64,000 nucleotides of DNA from Thiobacillus denitrificans (GTDB lineage: Bacteria; Pseudomonadota; Gammaproteobacteria; Burkholderiales; Thiobacillaceae). Positions 41,699 through 51,000 of this stretch are shown one piece after another. Where the stretch lies: NCBI GenBank assembly GCA_020723405.1, contig DYIY01000017.1, positions 1-64,000 of the forward strand, in the 5' to 3' direction. The translations under genes and the position numbers were made by a program. Each line of letters begins with the position of its first letter. The stretch's first letter is position 1. The notes under the pieces are model-generated. The model did no database searches. It was not told where the DNA came from and worked only from the letters and a program-made list of their open reading frames with translations.

Positions 41699-43141
41699 TC
41701 ACCCGGCGGCGCGGCGTTCCTCGGGCGGCTCGTCCAGGCCGCCTCCGGCGGGCAGATGCATGCGGATTTCCAGGCCGCCGCCCGGGCGGTTGCGGGCATT
41801 GATGGTGCCGCCATGGGCTTCCACGGCCCGTCTGGCGATGGCCAGGCCCAGGCCGAAGCCCACGCCGGCCCCGGCTTCGTCCCGGTAGAAGGGAACGAAG
41901 ATGGCTTCCAGATCCTGCTCCGGCACCCCGGGCCCCCGATCGGCGACGATGATGCTCATCCAGCCCGGCCCCCCGGGGCCCACACGCACCTCAACGCTGC
42001 CATTGGGCGGCGTGAATTTCAGGGCATTGCGCACCACGTTCTCCACCGCCCGGTGCAGCAGTTCCCCCCGGCAGCGCATGGGCAGGGGGCCGGTGCAGTC
42101 GTAGATCACCTGCCTGCCCAGCGTCACGGCCTCGAAGCGGGCGTCCTCCACCACCGAGCCCACCACATCGCAGAGATCCAGCAGGTCCCGCTGGGCGCCC
42201 CCCATGCCGGCCTCCAGGCGGGACAGGGTGAGCAGTTCCCCCACCAGGGCATCCAGCCGGTCCGATTCCCGTTCGATCCGGTCCAGGCTGGCTTCCCATT
42301 CCCCGGGGATCTGCCGGGCCAGGCCGATGGCGGCCTGGAGGCGGGCCAGGGGGGAGCGGATCTCGTGGGACACGTCGTGCAACAGCCGGCGCTGGGTTTC
42401 CATGAGATCACGCAGACGGCTGGCCATGCTGTCGAAATCCCGGCCCAGGTCGGCCAGTTCATCCCGGCGGCGGCCCATGGCCTTGGCCACCCGCACGTCC
42501 AGATCGCCCCGGGCAGCCTCCTCGAAGGCGACGCGCAGGTTGCGGATGGGCTTGGCCAGGTACCAGGCCAGCACGGCGCTGAAACCCAGGCTGGCCATCA
42601 GGCCGGCGATCATCGGCACCCAGGGGGAGGGCGTGGGTGGCTGTCCGCCGGGGCGCACGGCATGGTCCGGCGGGGGGTAGGGGAGGTGGCCATGGGGGGG
42701 CGGCGGAATCTTGCCGGGTAGCATGCCCAGGGGAGGGCGGGCGGTGGCGAAGATCAGGTATTCCTGGCCCAGCGGGTCCCGGCCCCGCACGGCGATCGGG
42801 TCCGGGGTGGCCAGGGCCATGCGTCGCCGCGCTTCTTCCAGGGCGGCGGGGGGCAGATCCCGGCCGAGCAGATCATGGCCGGTCTGGTCCACCACGAAGA
42901 GTTGGGCCATGGGGTCGTCGCGCATCTTCTCCAGCAGATCCAGCAGGGCCTGGCGGCCTCCATGGACCAGGGTTGCGCTGGCGGCTTTGACCAGGAACAT
43001 GGCCGGTGGCCCCTTGGCCAGTTCCTGGTTGTTCTCCTCCACGCTCCGCTTGTGGAACCAGACCACGGTTCCCACCACGCCGCCAGCGAGGAGCAGGGCC
43101 AGCCAGAAGGCGAAGAAGAACTTCCAGAACAGCCGCCCCAA
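41699..43141 (-). CDS. cpxA: Envelope-stress sensor histidine kinase CpxA
   Basis: A 480-residue inner-membrane kinase: TM1 (about residues 5-28), a periplasmic domain ending in a Pro/His-rich stretch (IPPPPHGHLPYPPPDH), TM2 (about 185-205), a HAMP segment (AKPIRNLRVAFEEAARGDLD), HisKA with LLHDVSHEIRSPLARLQAAI (His259) and HATPase motifs NALKFTPPNG, DRGPGVPE. The HisKA block matches CpxA. The Pro/His-rich periplasmic part could bind metal. Its start lies three bases after the cpxR stop. Confidence 0.82.
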   Translation of the reverse strand: MGRLFWKFFFAFWLALLLAGGVVGTVVWFHKRSVEENNQELAKGPPAMFLVKAASATLVHGGRQALLDLLEKMRDDPMAQLFVVDQTGHDLLGRDLPPAALEEARRRMALATPDPIAVRGRDPLGQEYLIFATARPPLGMLPGKIPPPPHGHLPYPPPDHAVRPGGQPPTPSPWVPMIAGLMASLGFSAVLAWYLAKPIRNLRVAFEEAARGDLDVRVAKAMGRRRDELADLGRDFDSMASRLRDLMETQRRLLHDVSHEIRSPLARLQAAIGLARQIPGEWEASLDRIERESDRLDALVGELLTLSRLEAGMGGAQRDLLDLCDVVGSVVEDARFEAVTLGRQVIYDCTGPLPMRCRGELLHRAVENVVRNALKFTPPNGSVEVRVGPGGPGWMSIIVADRGPGVPEQDLEAIFVPFYRDEAGAGVGFGLGLAIARRAVEAHGGTINARNRPGGGLEIRMHLPAGGGLDEPPEERRAAG

Positions 43142-43144
43142 GGA

Positions 43145-43831
43145 TCACTCCCGGATGAGTTGGTAGCCGATGCCGCGCACGGTGTGGATGCAGGATCGGC
43201 CGTCCGGCAGGGTGCCCAGCTTGTGACGGATGCTGCTCATGTGCACGTCCACGCTGCGGTCGAAACGGGCCAGACGCCGGCCCAGGCCGGCCTCGGACAG
43301 TTCCGCCTTGGTCACCACCCGGCCGGCATTGCGCGCCAGGACCTCCAGCAGGTTGAATTCGGTGCTGGTCAGTTCCACGGGGTGGCCCGCCCATTCGGCG
43401 TGGCGCCGGGACGGCCAGAGGGACAGGGGGCCCACGCAGTGGCACTCCGCTTCCTCGCCGGGGCCGGCGCTCTGGACCCGGCGCAGGATGGCCCGGATGC
43501 GGGCCACCAGTTCCCGGGGGGTGCAGGGTTTGGGGACGTAATCGTCGGCACCCAGTTCCAGGCCCACGATGCGGTCCACGTCGTCTCCCTTGGCGGTCAG
43601 CATGACCACCGGCATCCGGCTCTGGGCCCGGATGGCGCGCAATACCTCGATGCCGTTCAGGCGCGGCATCATCACGTCCAGCACGGCCATGTCGTAGGCG
43701 CCCGTGAGGGCTTCCTCGGCACCAGCCTTGCCGTCGTACACCGCCCGGGTCTCGAATCCTTCCCGTTCCAGGTATTCGCTCAGCATGCCGGCCAGCACCA
43801 CGTCGTCGTCGATCAACAGAATCTTCGGCAT
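43145..43831 (-). CDS. cpxR: OmpR-family response regulator CpxR
   Basis: A 228-residue regulator: receiver with MPKILLIDDD and the phospho-acceptor in DMAVLDVMMP (Asp52, against Asp51 in E. coli CpxR), then a winged helix (HPVELTSTEFNLLEVLARNA, DVHMSSIRHKLG). I chose ATG 43831 because it gives the family's usual N-terminus; ATG 43864 adds 11 residues and neither has a good ribosome site. An exact CpxR box lies 77 bases upstream. Confidence 0.85.
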   Translation of the reverse strand: MPKILLIDDDVVLAGMLSEYLEREGFETRAVYDGKAGAEEALTGAYDMAVLDVMMPRLNGIEVLRAIRAQSRMPVVMLTAKGDDVDRIVGLELGADDYVPKPCTPRELVARIRAILRRVQSAGPGEEAECHCVGPLSLWPSRRHAEWAGHPVELTSTEFNLLEVLARNAGRVVTKAELSEAGLGRRLARFDRSVDVHMSSIRHKLGTLPDGRSCIHTVRGIGYQLIRE

Positions 43832-43907
43832 GGTCATGGGCAGGTTGGGAAACGCGATGCGCAATGATAACCAGGGGAACCCCCCGGCATGTCCGCGATG
43901 GCCTGCA

Positions 43908-43943
43908 TTTACCGACTTTTACCCGTCCGGCACCGGGGTTTAC
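43908..43943. promoter_or_regulatory. CpxR-type box between cpxR and the divergent secreted protein gene
   Basis: On the minus strand the sequence is GTAAA-N5-GTAAA (43908-43922), the textbook CpxR consensus. A third GTAAA sits at 43939-43943. Start-to-start distances are 10 and 21 bases, one and two helical turns, so all three face the same side of the DNA. It is placed to control cpxRA and the gene at 44018 together. Confidence 0.8.
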
Positions 43944-44017
43944 CCCCGCCTGGGCAGACTTGCCGGGCCGGCACGGTCCCTGCGCCGGCCATTGTGCAAA
44001 CACAGGAGATTCCGATC

Positions 44018-44491
44018 ATGTCCCCCTCTCTTTGGTCCCCCCGCCTTCTGCTGCTGCTTGCCGGCCTGGGGCTGGCCGGAACGGCCCTGGCCGATCCCCT
44101 CCCTGTCCCGACGGCGGACGCCCCCTGCCCGGATGTGCCGCGTCGCGGGCCGCCGCCCATGGGCGATTGCCCCTGGGCCAACCCCGTCCCGGGCGCCGCC
44201 TGGGCCCCGCTTCCGACCCGGCCCGATGGCCTTTCCATGGCCCATGGGGGCCGCTGCGTGCCGCCACCGCCTCCCCCGGGCGCCTGGGAGTCCAGGGTGT
44301 CGATTCCCCTGTCGGTGTGGAGCGGGTATCTGGACGAAGGACAGTTGCTGCGCATCGCTGCCATCCATGCCCTGGCCGACGCCCAGATCCTCCAGGTTTT
44401 GGCGGAGGGGCGGCTGGCTGGACAGGCCGCTCCCCGGCCCCCCAGGGGGGCACCATGGGAAGGGCCCGGCCCGGATATGCCCCGGCCTTGA
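44018..44491 (+). CDS. Small proline-rich secreted protein, divergent from cpxRA
   Basis: A 157-residue protein with a signal peptide (SLWSPRLLLLLAGLGLAGTA, cut near ALADP) and a mature chain unusually rich in proline and glycine, including PPPPPP. A short helical patch (DEGQLLRIAAIHALADAQIL) is the only ordered part. AGGAG (44003-44007) supports ATG 44018. In E. coli the divergent gene at this spot is cpxP, the periplasmic Cpx inhibitor; this protein lacks the LTxxQ motif and is not a homologue I can recognise. A Cpx-regulated envelope protein is the inference. Confidence 0.7.
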   Translation: MSPSLWSPRLLLLLAGLGLAGTALADPLPVPTADAPCPDVPRRGPPPMGDCPWANPVPGAAWAPLPTRPDGLSMAHGGRCVPPPPPPGAWESRVSIPLSVWSGYLDEGQLLRIAAIHALADAQILQVLAEGRLAGQAAPRPPRGAPWEGPGPDMPRP

Positions 44492-44511
44492 GCCGGGGCG
44501 GCCAACGGGAC

Positions 44512-45141
44512 TCAGGCCTGGGTCACCAGGCTTGAGGTGTCGCCCCCGTCCATCTGGCCGTAGGTTTTGAGCAGGGCCAGGATCTGCCGCAGCACATCCC
44601 CATTGCCGGCGGTGCCCGAGGCCGAGTCCGTCGTCCCCTCGCTTTCGCTTTGCCCGTTGGCGCTCTGGTAGGCCATGGCCTCCGCACGATTCACCTTGCC
44701 ATCCCCATCCGCATCCGCCGTGTCGAAGTCCGCCGCGATGCTGGCCATGAGGCTGGACATGGCGCTGTCCGTGCCGGCGATTTCCTCGGCCAGGGTGGAC
44801 AACTCCTCCTGGGTGAGGCCGGCATCGCTTTCCGACGGGGGCGGAGGCGGGGGCGGCATGCCGGACATGGCGCCGCCCCGGGATGCCTGCATCTGGCCTT
44901 GCAACTCATCCAGCAGGCTTTGCAGGCTGTCGGAAAACTCCGTTTCGGTGACCTTGCCATCCCCGTCCCCGTCCAGGGTGCTGAAGACCTGTTCGGCGCT
45001 GGCGCCGCTGCTGCCCAGGGTCGAGAAGGCCGACTCCAGGTCGCTCTGTTCCACGTATCCCTGATCCTTGCTGTCCAGCTTGGAGAACAGGGTGCTGGCC
45101 ATCTGGGTGAAGGCCGAACTGCTGCTGATGCCGCCGATCAT
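44512..45141 (-). CDS. EF-hand protein
   Basis: A 209-residue acidic protein with two clear EF-hand loops, DGDGDGKVTETE (57-68) and DADGDGKVNRAE (143-154), and a degenerate one, DSKDQGYVEQSD (23-34). A proline run (96-102) separates the halves. No signal peptide is evident (MIGGISSSSAF). It probably binds calcium. Family-level resemblance is to XopAW-type EF-hand proteins. AAAGGAG supports ATG 45141. It has a phased GTAAA array 139 bases upstream. Confidence 0.85.
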   Translation of the reverse strand: MIGGISSSSAFTQMASTLFSKLDSKDQGYVEQSDLESAFSTLGSSGASAEQVFSTLDGDGDGKVTETEFSDSLQSLLDELQGQMQASRGGAMSGMPPPPPPPSESDAGLTQEELSTLAEEIAGTDSAMSSLMASIAADFDTADADGDGKVNRAEAMAYQSANGQSESEGTTDSASGTAGNGDVLRQILALLKTYGQMDGGDTSSLVTQA

Positions 45142-45731
45142 GATCGACTCCTTTGCTTGCTCGCGATGAAAACCACCTGGAACGGTGGACTGCGACCCAC
45201 GGGTCCGACTGGACGGGGAGCCATGCCGCCGTACATGCAAGTTATCGGCCAGATTGCTGATAAAACATTGATTGATAAGGTAAAAACGAGTTAACACAGG
45301 TAAAGGAACGGCAGCATTCCCAAGGGGGGAGCGTGGGCCTGGGCCCCCGCCGGGCCGTGTTTCGGCAGCCGTTTCCAGCCGTCGGCAAGACCTGCCGTGC
45401 CCTTGGCGGAAATTGCCGGCGCCCATGGGGCCGGTCCGGCGGAAAGCGGCAAGAATCGCCGCTGCCCGGCCGTATCCGACCAGGGGGACAGGGTTCACCG
45501 GGGTGGATTAGACTTCTGGCCATCCTCCCTGCCGAGCCAAGCCATGAACCTCGATGCCTCCGTTCACCGCTCCATTGTTCACGTCAAGCCGCAAGGATGT
45601 TGATTCCCGCACCTTCGTTGACCGCCACCCTCCGGGTGGCCCCGCTCTCGTCGCGTCGCGCCAATCACCCGCCAGAACGTACCATCGGGCGCGTCCAACC
45701 GCCGTTTCTAGGTTCAACCGAGTAATCAAGG
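45142..45731. other. Long intergenic region with a CpxR-like array and an unexplained 3' half
   Basis: Nearly 600 bases with no confident gene. The first part (45240-45310) is AT-rich and regulatory. From about 45535 to 45731 the sequence contains the hairpin GCCACCC-TCC-GGGTGGC (45624-45640) and other structured-looking DNA; an antisense frame (45508-45729) reads RDATRAGPPGGWRSTKVR, which I recall as a common false ORF over a dispersed repeat but cannot verify. Confidence 0.45.
45280..45304. promoter_or_regulatory. Phased GTAAA-type array upstream of the EF-hand gene
   Basis: GTAAA (45280), GTTAA (45290) and GTAAA (45300) stand exactly 10 bases apart with N5 spacers. This matches the CpxR consensus spacing and resembles the site between cpxR and its divergent gene. 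It could also serve the plus-strand gene at 45732. Confidence 0.6.
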
Positions 45732-46586
45732 ATGATCACCCATCGCCTTCGCCCCCTTTTGCCGCACCTCATGCTGGCCGTCCTGTTGCTGGCCCCCCCG
45801 GGCCCGTCCACCGCCCAGGAGACCCCGCACCGGGCCACCCACCTGGGCAACCCGGCCACCCGCTTCGCCCCGCCGCTGAAGAGCGTGGAGGACCTGCGCC
45901 GCACCCTGCTGCGGGAGGATCTGCGGGATGACGTGCAGACGGTGGCGCGCATGAGCGGTTATCTGGGCGACATGGAGGATCTGCGCAAGGCGGCAGCCCA
46001 GGCGCCGGTGACCGAACTGCGCATCCCCCGCAACACCCTGCTGCCCGCCATGTCCACCCGCAGGAAGGGCAAGGTGGACGTGCTGCACAACGTGCTGTGG
46101 GCGGGCAAGAAACCCATCGAGGCCTACGCCTTCTCCTTCATTTCCGGAGAACGGCGCTACCGGGTGGTGACCCCCAAGGCGTGCAGCAACTTCTGGGTGG
46201 AAGCCCAGCAACCCGACCCGGTGGCGGAACTGGCCCTGGAGTGCAGCGCCCCCGCCGAAGCCGCCGCCGGCACCCTGGTGGAACTGTGCTGCACTCTGAG
46301 CAACGTGGGAGAACTGGCCGAGCCCCAGGCCACCCTGGCCCTGCCTTACCCGGCCAACGGCCAGGTGCGCTGCGTATCCGGCGGTCCCGACGTGGACGAC
46401 GACAGCCGCCTCACCTGGACCTTCGACGCTCTGGCCCCGGGGGCCGGCCGCACGGTCTGTACCAACTTCACCGGACGGGCGCCGGGCCCCCTGGAATTCA
46501 CCGCCTACGCCACGGCCCGCCGGGCCTCCGGCCTGGGCGCCGTGGCCGAGACCCGGGTCACCGGCCAGCCGGCCGGGGCCCCCTGA
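45732..46586 (+). CDS. Secreted protein of unknown function with a DUF11-like domain
   Basis: A 284-residue protein: signal peptide (LMLAVLLLAPPGPSTAQ), a basic region of about 100 residues, then a beta-sandwich-like segment (GTLVELCCTLSNVGELAEPQ, DALAPGAGRTVCTNFTG) resembling DUF11/CARDB-type conserved repeats. Its 3' end is 7 bases from the convergent efflux outer-membrane gene. Confidence 0.75.
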   Translation: MITHRLRPLLPHLMLAVLLLAPPGPSTAQETPHRATHLGNPATRFAPPLKSVEDLRRTLLREDLRDDVQTVARMSGYLGDMEDLRKAAAQAPVTELRIPRNTLLPAMSTRRKGKVDVLHNVLWAGKKPIEAYAFSFISGERRYRVVTPKACSNFWVEAQQPDPVAELALECSAPAEAAAGTLVELCCTLSNVGELAEPQATLALPYPANGQVRCVSGGPDVDDDSRLTWTFDALAPGAGRTVCTNFTGRAPGPLEFTAYATARRASGLGAVAETRVTGQPAGAP

Positions 46587-46593
46587 GCCCGGA

Positions 46594-48075
46594 TCACTGG
46601 CCGGCCGCAGCCGGGCTGTCCGCCTCCCGCCAGCCGCCGCCCAGGGCCTTGAACAGGTCCACCGCAGCCACCAGCCGGCTCTGCCGGGCGGATACCTGGG
46701 CCAGTTGGGCGTCGTTCAGGCTGCGCTGGGCATCCAGCACGTCCAGATAGGCGGAATAGCCCGCCTCGTAACGGGCCCGGGCCACCGCCAGGGCCTGCTC
46801 GGCGGCCGTCACCCGGGCTACCTGGGCGTCCTCCGCCTCGGCGTTTTCGCGCAGGCCCACCAGGGCGTCGTTCACTTCCTTGAAGGCCGTATGCACCGCC
46901 TGCTGGTAGGCCGCCAGGGCCTGCTGCTGGCGGGCGCTGGCCTGGTCCACCCGGGCCGCGTTGGCGCCGGCGTCGAACACCGGCAGCACCAGCCCCAGGC
47001 CCAGGTTCCAGGTGCGGGCCCCGGAGGAGAACAGGTTGGACAGGTCCTTGCTCTCCTGGCCCAGGCCGCCGGTCAGGGAAATGGTGGGGTAGAGGGCCGC
47101 CTTGGCCACCCCGATGCGGGCGTTGCTGGCCACCAGGGTCTCCTCCGCCTGGCGCAGATCCGGCCGGGCCTCCAGCAGGCTGGAGGGCAGTCCCGCCGGG
47201 GGCACCGGCGGCAGGGGCAGGGTACGCAGGTCCCCCATTTCCACCTTGAGGGCGGGATTGCCGGTCAGCAGGGCCAACTGGCTTTCCGCCAGGGCCCGCT
47301 GCTGGCGCAACCCGGCCAGTTGGGCCCGGACGGCGGCCAGGGCGCCTTCCGCCTGGCGCAGGTCCAGGGGCGAGGCCAGGCCCCCGTCCACCCGGCTGGC
47401 CACGATCTTCAGGCTGGCTTCCCGGCTGGCCAGGGTCTCCTGGCTCACCGCCAGTTGCGCGTCGGCGGCCCGCAGGCCCAGGTAGGTGTTGGCCACCATG
47501 CCGGCCAGGGACAGCCGGGCCGTATCCCGGGCATGGCGGCTGGCCAGGGCCTGGGCCCGGGCGGCTTCCCTGGTGCGGCGCAGGCGGCCCCAGAAATCCA
47601 CTTCGAAGGCGGTGGACAGGCCCAGGCTGTGGGTCGTCCGGTAGATGGGCATGGCGTTGTTGAAGGTGGCGCTTTTGGAACTGGATCGGCTGCGGCTGGA
47701 ATCGGCACTCAGGTCCACGGAGGGCGTCAGGGCCGCGCCGGCTTCCCGCAGGGCCGCCTCGGCCTCTTCCACCCGGGCCACGGCGGCCTTCAGGTCAAAG
47801 TTGCCGCCCACGGCCTGGTCCACCAGTTCGTTGAGGACGGGGTCGTTGAAGCGCTGCCACCAGGCCGCCTCCACGGCGGCCGCTTCGCTGCCGGCACTTT
47901 GGGCATAGGCGGCAGGCAGGGTGCTGGCGGGCCGCTGGTAATCGGGTCCCAGGGCGGAACAGCCTGTCAGGGCCAGGACCAGAACGCCCAGCAGGGCGAC
48001 GCCTCTCACCCCGGCCCTCTCGCCCTTACCGGAGTGAGGGAACGGCCGGGTGGCGGATCGGGGACGGGCAATCAT
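46594..48075 (-). CDS. Outer membrane efflux protein (OprM/NodT type)
   Basis: A 493-residue TolC-family lipoprotein with lipobox LVLALTGCSA, then GPDYQRP, WWQRFNDPVLNELVDQAV and ALLTGNPAL, the standard OprM/NodT marks with two helical repeats. Outer-membrane channel of the RND pump. ATG 48075 overlaps the RND stop by four bases (ATGA). A later start nearer the signal peptide is possible. Confidence 0.92.
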   Translation of the reverse strand: MIARPRSATRPFPHSGKGERAGVRGVALLGVLVLALTGCSALGPDYQRPASTLPAAYAQSAGSEAAAVEAAWWQRFNDPVLNELVDQAVGGNFDLKAAVARVEEAEAALREAGAALTPSVDLSADSSRSRSSSKSATFNNAMPIYRTTHSLGLSTAFEVDFWGRLRRTREAARAQALASRHARDTARLSLAGMVANTYLGLRAADAQLAVSQETLASREASLKIVASRVDGGLASPLDLRQAEGALAAVRAQLAGLRQQRALAESQLALLTGNPALKVEMGDLRTLPLPPVPPAGLPSSLLEARPDLRQAEETLVASNARIGVAKAALYPTISLTGGLGQESKDLSNLFSSGARTWNLGLGLVLPVFDAGANAARVDQASARQQQALAAYQQAVHTAFKEVNDALVGLRENAEAEDAQVARVTAAEQALAVARARYEAGYSAYLDVLDAQRSLNDAQLAQVSARQSRLVAAVDLFKALGGGWREADSPAAAGQ

Positions 48076-51000
48076 GACTTCACCTCCACGGCGGGCTGGG
48101 CCACCCGGCCGGACTTGCCCCGGGACAGCCATTTGAAGAACAGGGGCACGAACAGGGTGGCGATGAAGGTGGCGGCCAGCATGCCGCCGAACACGCCGGT
48201 GCCCATGGAACGGCGGGCGGCGGCGCCGGCGCCGCTGGCCCAGACCAGGGGCACCACCCCCAGGATGAAGGCCAGGGAGGTCATGACGATGGGCCGGAAG
48301 CGCAGGCGGGCGCCTTCCATGGTGGCGTCCATGAGGGACATGCCCTGTTCCAGTTTCTGGGTGGCGAATTCCACGATCAGGATGGCGTTCTTGGACGCCA
48401 GGCCGATGAGCACCACCAGGCCGATCTGAAAGTAGATGTCGTTGGGCATGCCCCGGCTCAGCACCGCCACCAGGGCGCCGGTGAGGGCGAAGGGCACGGC
48501 CATGATCACCGCCAGGGGCAGGGACCACTTCTCGAACTGGGCGGCCAGGATGAGGAACACCATGATGATGGCGAACACGAAGGCCTGGGTGGACGATGAA
48601 CCGGTCTGCTTCTGCTGGTAGGCCTGGCCGGTCCAGGCGATCTGGTAGCCGTCGGGCAGGGTCGCTTCCGCCACCTGCTCCACCAGGCGGATGGCGTCCC
48701 CGGAACTCACGCCGGGCACACTGTCCCCCAGGATCTTGGCGGCCACGAAGCCGTTGAAGCGCTCCAATTGCTCGGGGCCGATGACGTTCTTCACCGTGCT
48801 CACCGCCGCCAGGGGAATCATGGCCCCGCTGGTGCCGCTCTTCACGTACACCTTGCCCAGGTCCTCGGGCTTGAGGCGGTAGGCCGCCTCGGCCTGGAGG
48901 TGCACCCGGTAGACCCGGCCCGACTTGTTGAAGTCGTTCACGTAGAGGGAGCCCATGGTGCTTTGCAGGGTTTCGTAGATGCTGGTGAGGGGAACGCCCA
49001 GGGCGATGGCCTTGGCTTCGTCCACTTCCACGAACAACTGGGGCACCGTGGGCCGGAAGAAGGTGTTGATGCGGGAGAATTCCTGGTGCTTCTGCAGTTC
49101 CGCCATGAAATCCTGGACCACCTGGTGCAGCTTCATGGGGTCCCCGTCGGCCCGGTTCTGCACGTAGACCTCGAAGCCGCCGGCGGTGCCCAGGCCCATG
49201 ATGGGCGGCGGGTTGAACACCAGGGCCAGGCCGTCGGGCAGCATCATGCCGGCGCCCATGAACTTCATGGCCAGGTCGTCGGCCGCCGTGGTCCGCTCGT
49301 CCCAGGGCTTGAGGGGCAGGAAGATGGTGCCGGCGTTGGGTTTGTTGCCACCGCCGATGAGGTCGAAACCGGACACCACGAAGGCGTGGGCCAGGGCGGG
49401 GTCCTGGGCCACCGTCTGGCGCATCTGCTCGCCGGTGGCGCCGGTGCGTTTCAGGGTGGCCCCGTCGGGCAGCATGACGGCGGAGATCAGGTAGCCCTGG
49501 TCCTCGGAGGGCACGAAACTGCCCGGCACCAGGCGGATCAGCCAGGCTCCGGCGCCGATCACCAGGGCGAACAGCACCAGGCCCACGATGCCGTGGCGCA
49601 GGATGCGGCCCACGGTGCGCACGTAGAAATTGGTCAGGGCCGTGAAGAAGCGATTGAAGGGCCGGAAGAGGGCCGACTCCTTGTGGCTGGGCTTGAGCAG
49701 CAGGGCGCAGAGGGCCGGGGTCAGGGTCAGGGCCACCACCCCGGAGATCACCACCGCCACCGCCACGGTCACTGCGAACTGGCGGTACAGGGTGCCGGCG
49801 ATGCCCCCCAGGAAGGCCACGGGCACGAACACGGCGCAGAGCACCAGGACGATGGCGATCACCGCGCCCTGGACTTCCTTCATGGCCTCCACGGCGGCGT
49901 CGAAGGGTTTGAGGCCCTTCTCGGCCATGAGCCGTTCCACGTTCTCCAGCACCACGATGGCGTCGTCCACGACGATGCCGATGGCCAGCACCAGGGCGAA
50001 CAGGGTGAGGGTGTTGATGGAGAAGCCGAAGGCGTAGAGGCCGGCGAAGGTGCCGATGAGGGACACGGGCACCGCCACCATGGGGATGATCGTGGCCCGC
50101 CAGCTTTGCAGGAACAGGAACACCACCCCCAGCACCAGCAGCACCGCAACCCCCAAGGTGTGTTCCACCTCGGCGATGGAGGCGCTGACGAAGCGGGTGG
50201 TGTTGAAGGGGATCACGTAGCCCACCCCCTGGGGGAACTTGGCCTTCAACTCCTCCAGGCGGGCTTCCACCCGCTCGGAGGTTTCCAGGGCGTTGGCCCC
50301 GGTCTGCAGGAACACGCCCATGGCGATGGTGGGCTTGCCGTCCAGGCGCACCGTCTGCTCGTAGCTGTTGGCCCCCAGTTCGATGCGCGCCACGTCCTTC
50401 AGGCGCAGCACCCCGCCGGGACCGTCGGCCCGGATGACGATGTCGCCGAACTGCTCCGGGGTCACCAGGCGGCCCTTGGCGGTCACGGTGTAGACCAGCA
50501 CCTGGTCGTCCGGCGCCGGCTCCTGGCCGATCTTGCCCGCCGCGTTCTGGGCGTTCTGGGCCTTCACCGCCGCGGCGATCTCGCTGGTGGTGACCCCCAG
50601 CTGGGCCATCCGGTCGGGCTTCAGCCAGATGCGCATGGCGTAGTCCTGGGCGCCGAACACGGTCACGTCGCCCACGCCGGGCACCCGCTTCAGCTCATCG
50701 ACGATGTTCAGGCTGGCGTAGTTGGACAGGTACAGGGTGTCGTAGCGGCTGTCCCGGGTTTCCATGCCGATGACCAGCAGGATGTCGTTGGAGCGCTTCT
50801 GCACGATCACCCCGTTGCGCCGCACTTCCTCCGGCAGGCGGGGCTCGGCGGCCTTCACCCGGTTGTTCACGTTCACCGAGGCCTGGTCGATGTCGGTGCC
50901 CACCTCGAAGGTGGCGGTGATGATCACGGAACCGTTGGCCGAGGCGGAGGAGTTGAAATAGGACATGCCCTCCACGCCGTTCAACTGCTCCTCGATGGGG

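Noticed and set aside
45508-45729. A 73-codon minus-strand frame in the long intergenic region
   Set aside because: No ribosome site, no domain, and it may be a false ORF on a repeat; reported as an observation instead.
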